DNA from: RGIG7450 sp045633565 | Lineage (GTDB): Bacteria; Bacillota; Clostridia; RUG12999 | NCBI GenBank assembly: GCA_045633565.1 | Contig: JAZQYO010000030.1 | Location: 1 to 64,000 of the forward strand | Direction: 5' to 3' | DNA length: 64,000 nucleotides | Shown: positions 25,824 through 36,258 of the stretch, piece after piece | How the letters are laid out: the number at the start of each line of letters is the position of its first letter | Numbering within the stretch: the first letter of the stretch is position 1 | Program-made: the position numbers and the translations under genes | The notes under the pieces: model-generated | The model's input: the letters and a program-made list of their open reading frames with translations, nothing else | Databases searched by the model: none | Told to the model about the DNA's origin: nothing

Positions 25824-27968
25824 ATGGACATTATTAAAATGCTGGCTGATGAGCTTGAGATAAATGAAGGTCAGGCATCAAAAACAGTTGAACTTTTGGA
25901 TGACGGGAACACCGTTCCGTTTATTGCACGTTACCGTAAAGAGGTTACGGGCGGTCTTAATGACGAGGTACTTCGAAAACTCGCCGACAGGCTTACATAT
26001 CTTCGTAATCTGCAGCAGAGAAAAGAAGATGTAATAAGAATTATTGACGAACAGGGCAATCTCACCGACGAGCTTCGCCTTGCGATAGAAAACGCCAAAA
26101 CTCTGCAGGAAACAGAGGATATTTACCGTCCTTTCAGACCTAAACGCAGAACAAGAGCAACCATTGCCAAGGAAAAAGGACTTGAGCCTCTTGCGCTTTT
26201 GATTTCTGCCGGTGCATCTAAGGATGAGGTAGACAAAAAAGCTGCTGAGTTTATTGATGCGGAAAAGGGTGTTGAATCGGCTGAGGATGCAGTTTCCGGT
26301 GCGATGGACATTGTTGCCGAGCAGATTTCGGACAATGCCGAATACAGGAAAAGAATCCGTAATTTAACGACAATGAACGGTATGGTTACCTCTAAGCAAA
26401 ACACCGAGGAAGATACTGTTTACAGTCAGTACTATGATTTTTCCCAGCCGGCAAATAAAATTGCAAACCACAGAGTTCTTGCGATAGACCGTGGCGAAAA
26501 AGAGGGTGCGCTGATTGTCAAAATTGAGCTTGACACAGATGCGATGAAGGAAAAACTCGCCCGTATGGTTATGCCGGACGGGGAAACTGAATATATGAGA
26601 ATGGCGTCTGACGATGCTTATGACAGACTGATTGCACCGTCCATTGAAAATGAGGTAAGAGGAAACTTAACGGAAGAGGCGCAGGAAAAGGCGATAGAGC
26701 TTTTCTCCAAAAATCTTCGTCAGCTTCTGCTTCAGCCACCAATTAAAGGAAAGACGGTTTTAGGCTTTGACCCGGGTTACAGGACAGGTTGTAAAACAGC
26801 GGTTGTTGACCCGACGGGCAAGGTGCTTGACACTGAAATAATTTTCTGCACTCTTGAGCATCACGACCTTGAAAAAGCAAAAAAATCAACACTCAGACTT
26901 ATTGAAAAATATAATGTTGACCTTGTTGCAATAGGTAACGGAACTGCATCTAAAGAAACAGAAATTTTCATTGCCGGACTCATAAAAGAATCGGGCAAAA
27001 AAGTGCAGTATCTGATGGTCAGTGAAGCGGGAGCGTCGGTATATTCGGCGTCCGAGCTTGCAGCTGCAGAATTTCCGGACTTTGACGTGGCGCAAAGGAG
27101 TGCTGTTTCCATTGCAAGAAGAACCGAAGACCCGCTTGCCGAGCTTGTTAAAATTGACCCGAAATCAATTGGTGTGGGGCAGTATCAGCATGACATGAAC
27201 CAGAAAAGACTGGGAGAGGCTTTAGGTGGCGTTGTTGAGGACTGCGTAAACAGTGTCGGCGTTGATGTAAATACGGCGTCTGCAAGGCTATTATCCTTTG
27301 TTGCCGGAATCAATAAAACGGTTGCGGATAACATTGTGAAATACCGTGAAGAAAATGGTGCGTTTGAAAACAGAAATCAGATTAAAAAGGTTAATAAACT
27401 GGGCGCAAAAGCCTTTGAGCAATGTGCCGGATTTATGAGGATTCCAGACGGTAAAAATGTGCTTGACAACACGGCGGTTCACCCCGAATCCTATAAACTT
27501 GCAGAGAAAATTTTGAGCCTTTGCGGGTATGCTCTTTCGGACGTAAAAGAAAACAAACTAACCGACCTTAAAAAGAAGAGTGAGGAAATAAATCTTAAAG
27601 AAACGGCAGAACAGTTCGGAGTTGGTATGGAAACTGTAAACGACATTATTTCAGAGCTTTTAAAACCGGGACGTGACCCTCGTGAAGAGCTTGATGCACC
27701 GGTGCTTCGCTCTGATATAATGAGCATAGAAAACTTAAAGCCGGGCATGATTCTGACGGGTACTGTTCGCAACATAACCGACTTCGGAGCTTTTGTTGAC
27801 ATAGGTGTTCACCAGGATGGTCTTGTGCATATATCACAAATTTGTGATAAATTTATCAAACATCCTATTGAATATTTGTCCGTGGGCGATGTCCGCAAGG
27901 TAAAAATTGTGGATATTGACATAAAACGAGGTCGGATTTCGCTCTCAATGAGGAATATTGACGATTGA
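25824..27968 (+). CDS. tex: RNA-binding transcription accessory protein Tex
   Basis: 714 residues from ATG 25824 (RBS TTGGAGGA). Tex is a cytoplasmic nucleic-acid-binding scaffold linked to transcription and RNA handling. Domains in order: Tex N-terminal helices (PFIARYRKEVTGGLNDE, about 27-43), YqgF-like resolvase domain (LGFDPGYRTGCKTAV, about 313-327), helix-hairpin-helix pair (VNTASARLLSFVAGIN, about 480), and a C-terminal S1 domain (TGTVRNITDFGAFVDIG, about 643-659). Length is normal for the family. Single gene with its own promoter, convergent with nothing; next gene has a separate promoter. Confidence 0.96.
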   Translation: MDIIKMLADELEINEGQASKTVELLDDGNTVPFIARYRKEVTGGLNDEVLRKLADRLTYLRNLQQRKEDVIRIIDEQGNLTDELRLAIENAKTLQETEDIYRPFRPKRRTRATIAKEKGLEPLALLISAGASKDEVDKKAAEFIDAEKGVESAEDAVSGAMDIVAEQISDNAEYRKRIRNLTTMNGMVTSKQNTEEDTVYSQYYDFSQPANKIANHRVLAIDRGEKEGALIVKIELDTDAMKEKLARMVMPDGETEYMRMASDDAYDRLIAPSIENEVRGNLTEEAQEKAIELFSKNLRQLLLQPPIKGKTVLGFDPGYRTGCKTAVVDPTGKVLDTEIIFCTLEHHDLEKAKKSTLRLIEKYNVDLVAIGNGTASKETEIFIAGLIKESGKKVQYLMVSEAGASVYSASELAAAEFPDFDVAQRSAVSIARRTEDPLAELVKIDPKSIGVGQYQHDMNQKRLGEALGGVVEDCVNSVGVDVNTASARLLSFVAGINKTVADNIVKYREENGAFENRNQIKKVNKLGAKAFEQCAGFMRIPDGKNVLDNTAVHPESYKLAEKILSLCGYALSDVKENKLTDLKKKSEEINLKETAEQFGVGMETVNDIISELLKPGRDPREELDAPVLRSDIMSIENLKPGMILTGTVRNITDFGAFVDIGVHQDGLVHISQICDKFIKHPIEYLSVGDVRKVKIVDIDIKRGRISLSMRNIDD

Positions 27969-28017
27969 TTATGCAAACTTAACAATTTAGGGCGGCGTAT
28001 TTCGAACAATTTTACCA

Positions 28018-28045
28018 TTGAAAAAAAGATATTTAGTGGTAAAAT
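28018..28045 (+). promoter_or_regulatory. Promoter of the sugar ABC ATPase gene
   Basis: TTGAAA (28018-28023), a 16-bp spacer and TAAAAT (28040-28045) with an extended -10 TGG. A second TATAAT at 28064-28069 lacks a good -35. Confidence 0.5.
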
Positions 28046-28094
28046 ATATTATAGATGATTTTGTATAATCATGGTATAAGGAGGAAATTTTAAG

Positions 28095-29204
28095 ATGGCA
28101 AGTTTGGAACTTAAGGGTATACACAAGATATATCCGGGCGGCGTAGAAGCCGTAAAAGACTTTAATATGGAAATTGCCGATAAGGACTTTATCATACTTC
28201 TCGGACCTTCCGGATGCGGTAAGACAACAACTCTCCGTATGATCGCAGGTCTTGAAGAAATATCAATGGGTGAACTTTACATCGGTGACAAACTGGTTAA
28301 CGATGTAACCGCTAAGGACAGAGATATAGCAATGGTTTTCCAGAACTATGCTCTTTATCCGCACATGACAGTTTATGACAACATGGCTTTCGGTCTCAAA
28401 CTCAGAAAAATTCCTAAGGAAGAAATTGACAGACGAGTTGAAGAAGCTGCTGAAATCCTTGATATCAAACACCTGCTTGACAGAAAGCCGAAGGCTCTCT
28501 CCGGCGGTCAGCGTCAGCGTGTTGCTCTCGGCCGTGCAATCGTTCGTGAACCTAAGGTATTCCTTATGGACGAACCTCTTTCAAACCTTGATGCTAAGCT
28601 CAGAGCTCAGATGAGAACAGAAATTAACAAACTTCACAAACGTCTTGATACAACATTCATTTACGTTACTCATGACCAGACAGAAGCTATGACAATGGGT
28701 ACAAGAATTGTTTGTATGAAGGACGGCGTTGTTCAGCAGATTGCTGAGCCTCAGGAACTCTATGAAAATCCTGTTAACATGTTCGTTGCAGGCTTCATCG
28801 GCAGCCCTCAGATGAACTTTGTTAATGCTACACTTGAAAAGAAACAGGACGGATACTATATCTCATTCGGCGGAGCTTCGCTCAAACTTCCGGAAGGTAA
28901 ATCAAAAATTCTTGAAGAAAAAGGCATTGAAACAAAGGATGTTGTTTTCGGTATCAGACCTGAAAACGTTCATGATGAACCTGTTTATCTTGAAACATAT
29001 AAAGACAGCACACTTACAGCTGAAGTTTCTGTTACAGAAGCAATGGGTGCTGAAACATTCCTCTACCTCAAAATTGAAGGTAGTGACTTTATTGCAAGAG
29101 TTAATCCCCGTACAAAAGCTAAACACGGTGATACAATCACAGTTGCATTTGAACTTGAAAAAATGCATATCTTCGATAAAGAAACAGAAGAAACAATCAT
29201 TTAA
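28095..29204 (+). CDS. Sugar ABC transporter ATP-binding protein (MsmK/UgpC family)
   Basis: 369 residues. It powers one or more carbohydrate importers from the cytoplasmic side. Walker A GPSGCGKTT (about 38-46), Q-loop FQNYALYPHM, ABC signature LSGGQRQRVALGRA (about 135-148), Walker B VFLMDEPLSNLD and the TOBE-type C-terminal regulatory domain (about 240-369) are all intact. It stands alone without permease or binding-protein genes, as in Gram-positives where one MsmK-type ATPase serves many CUT1 sugar importers. Its codon use (GCT, CTC, CTT rich) looks like that of a highly expressed gene. Strong terminator follows. Confidence 0.93.
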   Translation: MASLELKGIHKIYPGGVEAVKDFNMEIADKDFIILLGPSGCGKTTTLRMIAGLEEISMGELYIGDKLVNDVTAKDRDIAMVFQNYALYPHMTVYDNMAFGLKLRKIPKEEIDRRVEEAAEILDIKHLLDRKPKALSGGQRQRVALGRAIVREPKVFLMDEPLSNLDAKLRAQMRTEINKLHKRLDTTFIYVTHDQTEAMTMGTRIVCMKDGVVQQIAEPQELYENPVNMFVAGFIGSPQMNFVNATLEKKQDGYYISFGGASLKLPEGKSKILEEKGIETKDVVFGIRPENVHDEPVYLETYKDSTLTAEVSVTEAMGAETFLYLKIEGSDFIARVNPRTKAKHGDTITVAFELEKMHIFDKETEETII

Positions 29205-29216
29205 GATAAATGCGTT

Positions 29217-29244
29217 AAAAGCCGCTCGACCGAGCGGCTTTTTT
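29217..29244 (+). terminator. Terminator of the sugar ABC ATPase gene
   Basis: AAAAGCCGCTCG (29217-29228) pairs with CGAGCGGCTTTT (29231-29242) around two bases, followed by a T run. Confidence 0.93.
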
Positions 29245-29250
29245 GTATAA

Positions 29251-29286
29251 AAAACTCCCAACGGCAATCACCGTTGGGAGTTTTAA
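29251..29286 (-). terminator. Terminator of the GH39-like gene
   Basis: AAAACTCCCAACGG and CCGTTGGGAGTTTT form a 14-bp stem with a 6-base loop. It lies directly behind the minus-strand gene ending at 29290; the plus-strand ATPase gene already has its own hairpin. Confidence 0.9.
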
Positions 29287-29289
29287 GTA

Positions 29290-30636
29290 TTAATAATTTT
29301 TGAACAGAATTACATCGTCAGCTTTCATGGTGAATTCTGACGGATTTATTTCAACAGGGTCAAGTTCTTTTTCGGCGTCAATAAGATAAGCCTTCATATC
29401 GGCGGGGAGGTTAGTTTGAATAACCTGTTCTTTTTCCGAAATGTTGGTAATCAGAAATGCCTTTTTGTTTCCGTCAGTTGCTGCCTGAGCAAAAACATTG
29501 CCTGCTTCATCATATTCCGGTTTAACGTGTCCGCCTAATCTGTAGAGCTCATTATACGCTTTGAGTGAATAGAAAAGAGGGAACGGCTTTATTTCCGGAT
29601 AGGGACAGAAAAGAGCACCATAGTTGCCTAATGTAATCGCACCATCGTAGATGCAGAGCATGCTTGTGGAAGAATCCTGCATCAGGCACATTGTAGCCGC
29701 ACAACGGGATGCTGCCATAACAGTACCCCTGAAATCTGTTGTCGGAGCAACACTCCATTCGTTAAGATGGTTTTCAATATGTGAAAAACCATATTTTGCA
29801 AGTATTTTGTCAACAACCATTGAGCAGTATTTTATTTCCATAGGAGTAGTACCGTAAGAGTGCCAGGGGAAAAAGTCGATGGGCGCGCCGTTTTTGCTTA
29901 TGTAATCAAAGAAATCTTCACAGAACTCAAGCATGTGCAGGCCATTTTCAGACATATAAGTGTCGTTTTGCTTGGGTTCAATGTCAAGACCATATTTCTC
30001 GGGTATTGAAAGAGCATAACCAAATCCGCTTGAACCATATCCGCCAACCTTTATGCTGTCTCCGAACACAGATTTAAGATGTTTTGCGACAATGCTGTAA
30101 AACTCGAAAAACTGCTGGTCGGTTCCCTTCCACAAATGGTTGGTTTCGGTGGTAGGGCCATTATCCGGCTCGTTCCAGATTTCCCAATACTGAATATTGT
30201 AATGGAAACCGCTTGCCCAACCTTCGTTATAGTGGCGAATTATATGCTCGCAAATTCTTGCCCATTTTGCAAAATCCTTAGGTGGAAATATTCTGTATGC
30301 CTTTATGGATGAGAAATTTTCTATTGTTTCACCAAGTCTGAAATAAGGTTCACATCCGTTTTCCATGAGTGCGGCCAAAAGGATATCTGTAAATGTGAAA
30401 TCATAGCTTTCCGGATTTGTTTCATCTGCATCAAAATCACGGAAAATGTTATGAATATCAACCCACAGATTTCCGCCGAACCAACCGCCTACATCGTGCA
30501 GTCTGGCATAAGGAAGACCGGCTTCCTTGAGATAGTGAAAATGTGCGGTACTTATTCCTCTGAGCGGTGGCTGACCAATGCCGTGCATGGGGTTGATTTT
30601 ACCGGATGTTTTGCTGAAATCTACTGAAAAATTCAT
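29290..30636 (-). CDS. Glycoside hydrolase, GH39-like (clan GH-A)
   Basis: 448 residues, no signal peptide, so a cytoplasmic glycosidase acting on imported oligosaccharides. The start (FSKTSGKINPMHGIG) and LPYARLHDVGG match the GH39 N-terminus. The acid/base Glu is in YWEIWNEPDNG (about 168-178) and the nucleophile Glu in ENHLNEWSV (about 286-294), the two clan GH-A signatures. A C-terminal beta domain (about 385-448) follows. Beta-xylosidase is the usual GH39 activity, but alpha-arabinosidase and others occur. ATG 30636 has AGGAGG; a TTGACT-N17-TACAAT promoter precedes it. Confidence 0.85.
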   Translation of the reverse strand: MNFSVDFSKTSGKINPMHGIGQPPLRGISTAHFHYLKEAGLPYARLHDVGGWFGGNLWVDIHNIFRDFDADETNPESYDFTFTDILLAALMENGCEPYFRLGETIENFSSIKAYRIFPPKDFAKWARICEHIIRHYNEGWASGFHYNIQYWEIWNEPDNGPTTETNHLWKGTDQQFFEFYSIVAKHLKSVFGDSIKVGGYGSSGFGYALSIPEKYGLDIEPKQNDTYMSENGLHMLEFCEDFFDYISKNGAPIDFFPWHSYGTTPMEIKYCSMVVDKILAKYGFSHIENHLNEWSVAPTTDFRGTVMAASRCAATMCLMQDSSTSMLCIYDGAITLGNYGALFCPYPEIKPFPLFYSLKAYNELYRLGGHVKPEYDEAGNVFAQAATDGNKKAFLITNISEKEQVIQTNLPADMKAYLIDAEKELDPVEINPSEFTMKADDVILFKNY

Positions 30637-30669
30637 AATTTAATCCTCCTGGATTTTTGTTTTTATATC

Positions 30670-30698
30670 ATTGTATCTCAGGATGGTTAAAAAGTCAA
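30670..30698 (-). promoter_or_regulatory. Promoter of the GH39-like gene
   Basis: TTGACT (30698-30693) and TACAAT (30675-30670) are 17 bp apart on the minus strand. Confidence 0.6.
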
Positions 30699-30765
30699 TA
30701 GAATGGTCAACGAATTTAATTCGTAAACAGTTGCCGGCATATTTTTGATTAAATTAAAAAAACTG

Positions 30766-30794
30766 TTGCAAATTGAGAGGAAATGTTATATAAT
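30766..30794 (+). promoter_or_regulatory. Promoter of the mreB-family gene
   Basis: TTGCAA (30766-30771) and TATAAT (30789-30794) are 17 bp apart, about 40 bases before the GTG start. Confidence 0.65.
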
Positions 30795-30834
30795 ATAATA
30801 AATATGTACTCTTTTAACTAAGGAGAAGATAAAA

Positions 30835-31887
30835 GTGCTTAAATATTTCAACTTTTTAAAGAAAATCAGCTTCAATTACATACAGGAGGTTGGCATAGAC
30901 CTTGGTACTTCTTCGGTACTGGTGTATGTTAAAGGCGAAGGCATTGTCCTGCGCGAGCCATCTGTCGTTGCTGTTAACCGTCTTACAAAAGAGCCTCTTG
31001 CGGTAGGACTTCAGGCTCAGCGTATGCTGGGAAGAACTCCGGGTAATATTATAGCTGTAAGACCGCTTAGTGACGGTGTTATTTCCGATTATGACTATAC
31101 AGCAAAAATGCTTAAGGAATTTTTAAAGGTTGCCTGCAAACAGCGTCTTATCGGACCTAAGGTTATCGTTTGTGTGCCAAGCGGTGTTACCGAGGTTGAA
31201 AAACGTGCCGTAATAGATGCGACAGTTGCAGCAGGTGCTTCAAAGGTTAAAATTATAGAAGAACCCATTGCGGCTGCAATCGGTGCAGGTATTGATATTA
31301 CTCAGCCATGTGGTAACATGGTTGTTGATATCGGTGGCGGAACAACAGACATTGCCGTAATTTCTCTTGATGGTATTGTTGAACAAGATTCAATTAAGGT
31401 AGCGGGCGATAAATTTGACGAAGCTATCATGAAATATATCCGTAAAAAGCATAATATGCTTATTGGCGAAAGAATGGCGGAAGAACTGAAAATCCATATT
31501 GGTTGCGTTGTTCCCCGTGAAGAAGAGCTTAACTGGGAAATCAGAGGCAGATGCCTTGTCACGGGTCTGCCCAAAACTATTATTATCAACTCCACAGAGG
31601 TTGCCGAGGCACTTGTTGAGACTGCTATAATGATTGCAGATGCAGTGCACGGTGTACTTGAAAGAACACCGCCTGAGCTTGTTGGCGACATCAGCCAGAA
31701 CGGCATAGTGCTTACAGGTGGAGGAGGACTTATGTGGGGACTCGACCTGCTTCTTGAAAAGCGCACTGGCATAAATGTCAAGGTCGCTGATGATGCAATT
31801 TCCTGCGTTGCAGTTGGTACAGGAAAAGCGCTCGAGTATATTAACAAGATTCAGGATGAAACCGTAAAGAAAAAATTAATTTACTGA
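30835..31887 (+). CDS. mreB: MreB-family actin-like rod-shape protein (MreB/Mbl)
   Basis: 350 residues from GTG 30835 (RBS AAGGAGAAG). A bacterial actin that forms membrane-bound filaments guiding lateral wall synthesis. Phosphate-1 loop GIDLGTSS (about 20-27), phosphate-2 VVDIGGGTTDIAV (about 163-175) and adenosine motif LTGGGGLMWGL (about 301-311) are present. The first 18 residues (LKYFNFLKKISFNYIQ) are longer than in typical MreB and look like an amphipathic membrane anchor. mreC, mreD and rodA are absent, so this may be an Mbl- or MreBH-like paralogue; the symbol marks the family. Confidence 0.9.
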   Translation: MLKYFNFLKKISFNYIQEVGIDLGTSSVLVYVKGEGIVLREPSVVAVNRLTKEPLAVGLQAQRMLGRTPGNIIAVRPLSDGVISDYDYTAKMLKEFLKVACKQRLIGPKVIVCVPSGVTEVEKRAVIDATVAAGASKVKIIEEPIAAAIGAGIDITQPCGNMVVDIGGGTTDIAVISLDGIVEQDSIKVAGDKFDEAIMKYIRKKHNMLIGERMAEELKIHIGCVVPREEELNWEIRGRCLVTGLPKTIIINSTEVAEALVETAIMIADAVHGVLERTPPELVGDISQNGIVLTGGGGLMWGLDLLLEKRTGINVKVADDAISCVAVGTGKALEYINKIQDETVKKKLIY

Positions 31888-31893
31888 TTTTAA

Positions 31894-31915
31894 AGGCGGT
31901 TGATTTCAACCGCCT
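31894..31915 (+). terminator. Hairpin after the mreB-family gene (weak terminator)
   Basis: AGGCGGTTGA and TCAACCGCCT form a 10-bp stem with a 2-base loop just 7 bases after the stop. Only TGATTTAG follows, so it may attenuate rather than end transcription into lepA. Confidence 0.5.
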
Positions 31916-31937
31916 GATTTAGTAAAGGAGAAAATCT

Positions 31938-33743
31938 ATGGCGTATAATCAGGATAAAATACGTAATTTTTGTATAATTGCACATATAGACCATGGTAAA
32001 TCCACCCTTGCGGACAGACTGCTTGAGCATACAGGTGCGGTTGAGCAGAGGGAGATGGAAGAACAGCTTTTAGACAATATGGACCTTGAAAAAGAGCGTG
32101 GTATTACTATAAAGGCACGTGCAGTTAAAATGTCCTACACGGCAAAGGATGGAGAGGAGTATATCCTCAACCTGATTGACACTCCGGGACATGTTGACTT
32201 TAACTACGAGGTTTCACGAAGCCTTGCTGCTTGTGAAGGTGCGATATTAATTGTTGATGCGGCACAGGGAATTGAAGCACAGACCCTTGCAAACACCTAC
32301 CTTGCAGTTGAGCATGACCTTGAAATTTTGCCGGTTATAAATAAAATTGACCTGCCTTCGGCACGTCCGGATTTTGTAATTAATCAGATTGAAGATGAAA
32401 TAGGGATTCCGGCAGAGGATGCACCGCAGATATCTGCCAAAAACGGCATAAACATTCCCGAAGTTTTAGAGCAGATAGTAGCTAAAATTCCTGCGCCCAA
32501 AGGCGATGCCGATAAACCGCTCAAAGCATTGATTTTTGACTCTTACTATGACAGCTACAAAGGCGTTATAGTTTATATGCGCATATTCGAGGGCAAAGTT
32601 AAACCCGGTATGAAAATAAAAATGATGGCTAACGGGGCGACTTTTGATGTTGTTGAAACAGGTGTGATGACTCCCTTTGGCCTTAAATCGACCGACGGAC
32701 TTTCTGCCGGTGATGTTGGATATCTTGCGGCAAGTATTAAAAACGTTAAAGATACTGCAGTTGGTGACACCGTTACAGAAGCGTCAAGACCTACCGAAAA
32801 ACCGCTTGAAGGTTACCGCAAGGCGGTACCTATGGTGTTCTGCGGCATTTATCCGGTTGACGGTTCAAAATACCCCGACCTTCGTGATGCACTTGAAAAG
32901 CTGCAGCTTAATGACGCATCGCTGACGTTTGACCCGGAAACCTCGGTGGCACTCGGTTTTGGTTTCAGATGCGGATTTTTGGGACTGCTGCACATGGAAA
33001 TCATTCAGGAGAGACTTGAGAGAGAATACAATCTTGACCTTATAACCACAGCACCCAGCGTTATCTATAAAATCAACCTTACAAACGGTGAAAGTATATG
33101 GCTTGACAACCCGACCAATATGCCTCCGGCAGCAAATATTGATTCCATGGAAGAGCCTTTTGTAAGAGCGTCCATAATTACTCCGTCCGAATTTGTCGGA
33201 AATATTATGGAGCTTTGTCAGGACCGCCGTGGCGTGTATAAGGATATGAAATATATTGACGGTGACAGGGCAGTTATAAACTACGAGTTGCCACTTAATG
33301 AGATAATTTACGATTTCTTTGATGCTTTAAAATCACGCACAAAGGGGTTTGCATCCTTTGATTATGAGATGAAGGAGTATGTAAAATCCAAACTTATTAA
33401 GCTTGACATACTGTTAAACGGCGAAGTGGTGGATGCACTTTCGTTTATTGTACACGAGGAAAAGGCTTACGCCAGAGGCAGAAGAATTGCCGAAAAGCTC
33501 AAAGAAAATATTCCGCGTCAGTTGTTTGAAATACCCATTCAGGCAGCAATTGGCGGAAAGGTAATTGCAAGGGAAACGGTTAAAGCTATGCGTAAGGACG
33601 TCCTTGCAAAATGTTACGGTGGTGACATTACACGTAAGAAAAAATTGCTTGAAAAACAGAAAGAGGGCAAAAAACGTATGCGTCAGGTGGGAACGGTTTC
33701 CATTCCTCAGGAGGCGTTTATGTCCGTCCTCAAGCTTGACTGA
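31938..33743 (+). CDS. lepA: Elongation factor 4 (LepA)
   Basis: 601 residues, standard length. A ribosome-associated GTPase related to EF-G, involved in translation under stress and 30S biogenesis. G1 [10 protein letters not shown] (about 15-24), G3 DTPGHVDF (about 81-88) and G4 NKIDLP (about 135-140) are present, along with the LepA-specific C-terminal domain ([20 protein letters not shown], about 565-584). RBS AAAGGAGAA before ATG 31938. hemW begins one base after its stop, the lepA-hemW pairing typical of Firmicutes. Confidence 0.97.
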   Translation: MAYNQDKIRNFCIIAHIDHGKSTLADRLLEHTGAVEQREMEEQLLDNMDLEKERGITIKARAVKMSYTAKDGEEYILNLIDTPGHVDFNYEVSRSLAACEGAILIVDAAQGIEAQTLANTYLAVEHDLEILPVINKIDLPSARPDFVINQIEDEIGIPAEDAPQISAKNGINIPEVLEQIVAKIPAPKGDADKPLKALIFDSYYDSYKGVIVYMRIFEGKVKPGMKIKMMANGATFDVVETGVMTPFGLKSTDGLSAGDVGYLAASIKNVKDTAVGDTVTEASRPTEKPLEGYRKAVPMVFCGIYPVDGSKYPDLRDALEKLQLNDASLTFDPETSVALGFGFRCGFLGLLHMEIIQERLEREYNLDLITTAPSVIYKINLTNGESIWLDNPTNMPPAANIDSMEEPFVRASIITPSEFVGNIMELCQDRRGVYKDMKYIDGDRAVINYELPLNEIIYDFFDALKSRTKGFASFDYEMKEYVKSKLIKLDILLNGEVVDALSFIVHEEKAYARGRRIAEKLKENIPRQLFEIPIQAAIGGKVIARETVKAMRKDVLAKCYGGDITRKKKLLEKQKEGKKRMRQVGTVSIPQEAFMSVLKLD

Positions 33744-33744
33744 T

Positions 33745-34806
33745 ATGAGAGGGCTTTATATTCACATTCCTTTCTGCGTACGCAAATGTCCATACTGCGA
33801 CTTTAATTCTTATGCAGGAAAGCTTTCCCTTGCGGGAAGTTATGTGGACAGACTGCAAAAAGAAGCGGAAGAATTTAAAGATACACCAATTGATACCATA
33901 TATTTTGGAGGAGGAACGCCCTCCCTTTTGCCGGAAGAACTCATAGAAGGGCTGATGGACCATATTTTCAGAACTTTTAAAGTGGACAAAGATTCTGAAA
34001 TCACAATAGAAGTTAACCCCGGCACAGTGGATTTTGACAAACTTAAAACCTATAGAAAGTCGGGAATAAACAGGCTTAGTGTGGGGGTCCAGTCATTTAA
34101 TGATGATATGCTGAAAATCCTTGGCAGACTGCACGACTCGGCTCAGGCTCAGGATATAATAAAAGCAGGATTTGATGCTGGATTTGAAAATGTTTCTGCC
34201 GACCTTATGTTTTCCTACAGGGGGCAGACGGAGGAAATCTGGGCAAGTGACCTTGAAAAGGTAAAGGGGCTTGGAATTCCGCACGTTTCCTGCTATGGTC
34301 TGAAGGTTGAAGAAGGTACACCCTTTCACATTTGGGGTATGAAAAACCTTGATGAGGATACAGACAGGTGTCTGCAGCAATACACCACTCAGTTCCTGAA
34401 AAACAGCGGATTTGAGAGGTATGAAATATCAAACTTTGCAAAACCCGGCTTTAAAAGCAGACACAATCTTCATTACTGGCATTGTGACGAATATGTCGGA
34501 CTTGGTGCGGGAGCACATTCCTATATGTTCGGCAGGAGATATAACAATATTTTATCGCCTGAAGAATACATAGCGTCAGAAAATGTGAAAGAAAATGTGA
34601 TTACCCTTTCAGAAGATGATAAGAAAACTGAAAAACTAATTATGGGAATGAGACTTAGCGAGGGCGTAAGCGAAGAATTTGCAAAAAATAAAGAGGCATT
34701 GGAAAAGTATATAAAACTGGGTTATATACTAAAGAAAAACGGAATAATTTCCTTTACAGACAAGGGATTTGATGTTTCGAATTATATACTTTCCGATATC
34801 ATATAA
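33745..34806 (+). CDS. hemW: Radical SAM heme chaperone HemW
   Basis: 353 residues from ATG 33745; longer upstream frame overlaps lepA and is rejected. The radical SAM cluster motif CVRKCPYCDFNS (about 10-21, CX3CX2C) is preceded by LYIHIPF. GGGTPSLLP, VNPGTVD and SVGVQSFND (about 110-118) are HemW/HemN family blocks. Homologues were once annotated as oxygen-independent coproporphyrinogen III oxidase, but short HemW forms bind heme and deliver it. No RBS is obvious; translation is probably coupled to lepA, whose stop is one base upstream. Confidence 0.93.
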   Translation: MRGLYIHIPFCVRKCPYCDFNSYAGKLSLAGSYVDRLQKEAEEFKDTPIDTIYFGGGTPSLLPEELIEGLMDHIFRTFKVDKDSEITIEVNPGTVDFDKLKTYRKSGINRLSVGVQSFNDDMLKILGRLHDSAQAQDIIKAGFDAGFENVSADLMFSYRGQTEEIWASDLEKVKGLGIPHVSCYGLKVEEGTPFHIWGMKNLDEDTDRCLQQYTTQFLKNSGFERYEISNFAKPGFKSRHNLHYWHCDEYVGLGAGAHSYMFGRRYNNILSPEEYIASENVKENVITLSEDDKKTEKLIMGMRLSEGVSEEFAKNKEALEKYIKLGYILKKNGIISFTDKGFDVSNYILSDII

Positions 34807-34836
34807 TTAAAAATAATAAATCTTCGGAGGAAAGAC

Positions 34837-36183
34837 ATGAATAAAATTACAGTTGACGTAAAAAGAGCAGTAACATGTGAAGAACTTAAGAAAAGTGCAT
34901 ATCTTGTTGAGGCAGCACATGAAGTGCTTGACTCACGCACAGGTGCGGGAAATGACTTTCTCGGCTGGCTTGATTTGCCTGTGAATTACGATAAAGATGA
35001 GTATGCAAGACTTAAGGTCGCAGCAGAAAAAATCAGGGGTAATTCTGAAGTTCTTGTTGTTATCGGCATCGGAGGTTCGTATCTTGGTGCAAGAGCTGCA
35101 ATTGAGGCGCTTGCAGGCAATTTCTATAACTTAAATGCAGGAAAAAAAGGAATGCCTCAGATTATTTTTGCCGGCAACTCAATCAGCTCCAGCTATCTTG
35201 CGGAACTTGTGGAATACTTAAAGGACAAGGATTTTGCACTTAATGTAATTTCAAAATCTGGAACAACTACTGAACCGGCAATTGCATTCAGGGTGCTTAA
35301 AGAACTTATGGAAACAAAATATTCTGCTGATGAGGTAAAGAGCAGAATTTACATTACTACCGACAAAAAAAGAGGAGCACTCAAAGGCATGGCAGATAGC
35401 GAGGGCATCGAAACCTTTGTTGTACCTGATGATGTAGGTGGCCGTTACAGTGTACTTACAGCTGTTGGTCTGCTGCCCATTATGACGGCGGGAATTGATA
35501 CCGATAGTATGATGAAGGGTGCGCAGGATGCAAGAGAAGCTTACAAGGCTCCAGGCGAGGATAATGACTGCTACACTTATGCAGCAGCACGAAACATCCT
35601 TTATTCAAAAGGCAAAACGGTTGAAATTATGGCAAACTATGAGCCCAGTCTGCACTTTATGTCTGAATGGTTCAAGCAGCTTTACGGCGAAAGTGAGGGT
35701 AAAGACGGCAAAGGTATTTTCCCTGCAGGGGTTGATTTTTCAACTGATCTTCACTCTATGGGACAGTACATCCAGCAGGGCAGAAGAATGATGTTTGAAA
35801 CCGTACTTAATGTTGGAAAACCGCAGTTTGACATAGAAATTCACGAGGCTGAAGGCAATGTTGACGGACTTAATTTCTTAACAGGCACAACAGTAGATGC
35901 TGTTAACAAAAAAGCCTTCCTGGGAACACTTGCAGCTCATACCGATGGTGGAGTGCCCAACATCATAATAAATATTCCGGAAATGAATGCTTATTATTTC
36001 GGACAGCTTGTATATTTCTTTGAAAAAGCGTGCGGACTCAGCGGATATATGTTGGGCGTAAACCCGTTTGACCAGCCGGGTGTTGAAGATTACAAGAGAA
36101 ATATGTTTGCGCTACTGGGTAAACCGGGCTCTGACAGCGAGTACAAAAAGAACCTTGAGAAAAAACTTAGCGATTTAATGTAA
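34837..36183 (+). CDS. pgi: Glucose-6-phosphate isomerase
   Basis: 448 residues, the short bacterial/Firmicute form. It interconverts glucose-6-P and fructose-6-P in glycolysis. [13 protein letters not shown] (about 76-88) and [15 protein letters not shown] (about 139-153) form the phosphosugar site; the catalytic Glu region is in [10 protein letters not shown] (about 307-316), and the C-terminal [12 protein letters not shown] motif (about 408-419) completes the family. RBS CGGAGGAAA; its codon choice suggests high expression. 31 bases behind hemW. Confidence 0.97.
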   Translation: MNKITVDVKRAVTCEELKKSAYLVEAAHEVLDSRTGAGNDFLGWLDLPVNYDKDEYARLKVAAEKIRGNSEVLVVIGIGGSYLGARAAIEALAGNFYNLNAGKKGMPQIIFAGNSISSSYLAELVEYLKDKDFALNVISKSGTTTEPAIAFRVLKELMETKYSADEVKSRIYITTDKKRGALKGMADSEGIETFVVPDDVGGRYSVLTAVGLLPIMTAGIDTDSMMKGAQDAREAYKAPGEDNDCYTYAAARNILYSKGKTVEIMANYEPSLHFMSEWFKQLYGESEGKDGKGIFPAGVDFSTDLHSMGQYIQQGRRMMFETVLNVGKPQFDIEIHEAEGNVDGLNFLTGTTVDAVNKKAFLGTLAAHTDGGVPNIIINIPEMNAYYFGQLVYFFEKACGLSGYMLGVNPFDQPGVEDYKRNMFALLGKPGSDSEYKKNLEKKLSDLM

Positions 36184-36191
36184 AATTACTC

Positions 36192-36220
36192 TTGCAATTT
36201 ATATTATTATATGGTAAAAT
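36192..36220 (+). promoter_or_regulatory. Promoter of the P-loop protein gene
   Basis: TTGCAA (36192-36197) and TAAAAT (36215-36220) are 17 bp apart, with an extended -10 TGG. Confidence 0.65.
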
Positions 36221-36258
36221 ATAAGTAGCTACAAAAATACAAAAAGGGGGCAGTTTTA

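Noticed and set aside
31894..31937. Strong terminator isolating lepA
   Set aside because: The hairpin has no proper T run, so only a weak terminator or mRNA-end structure is claimed.
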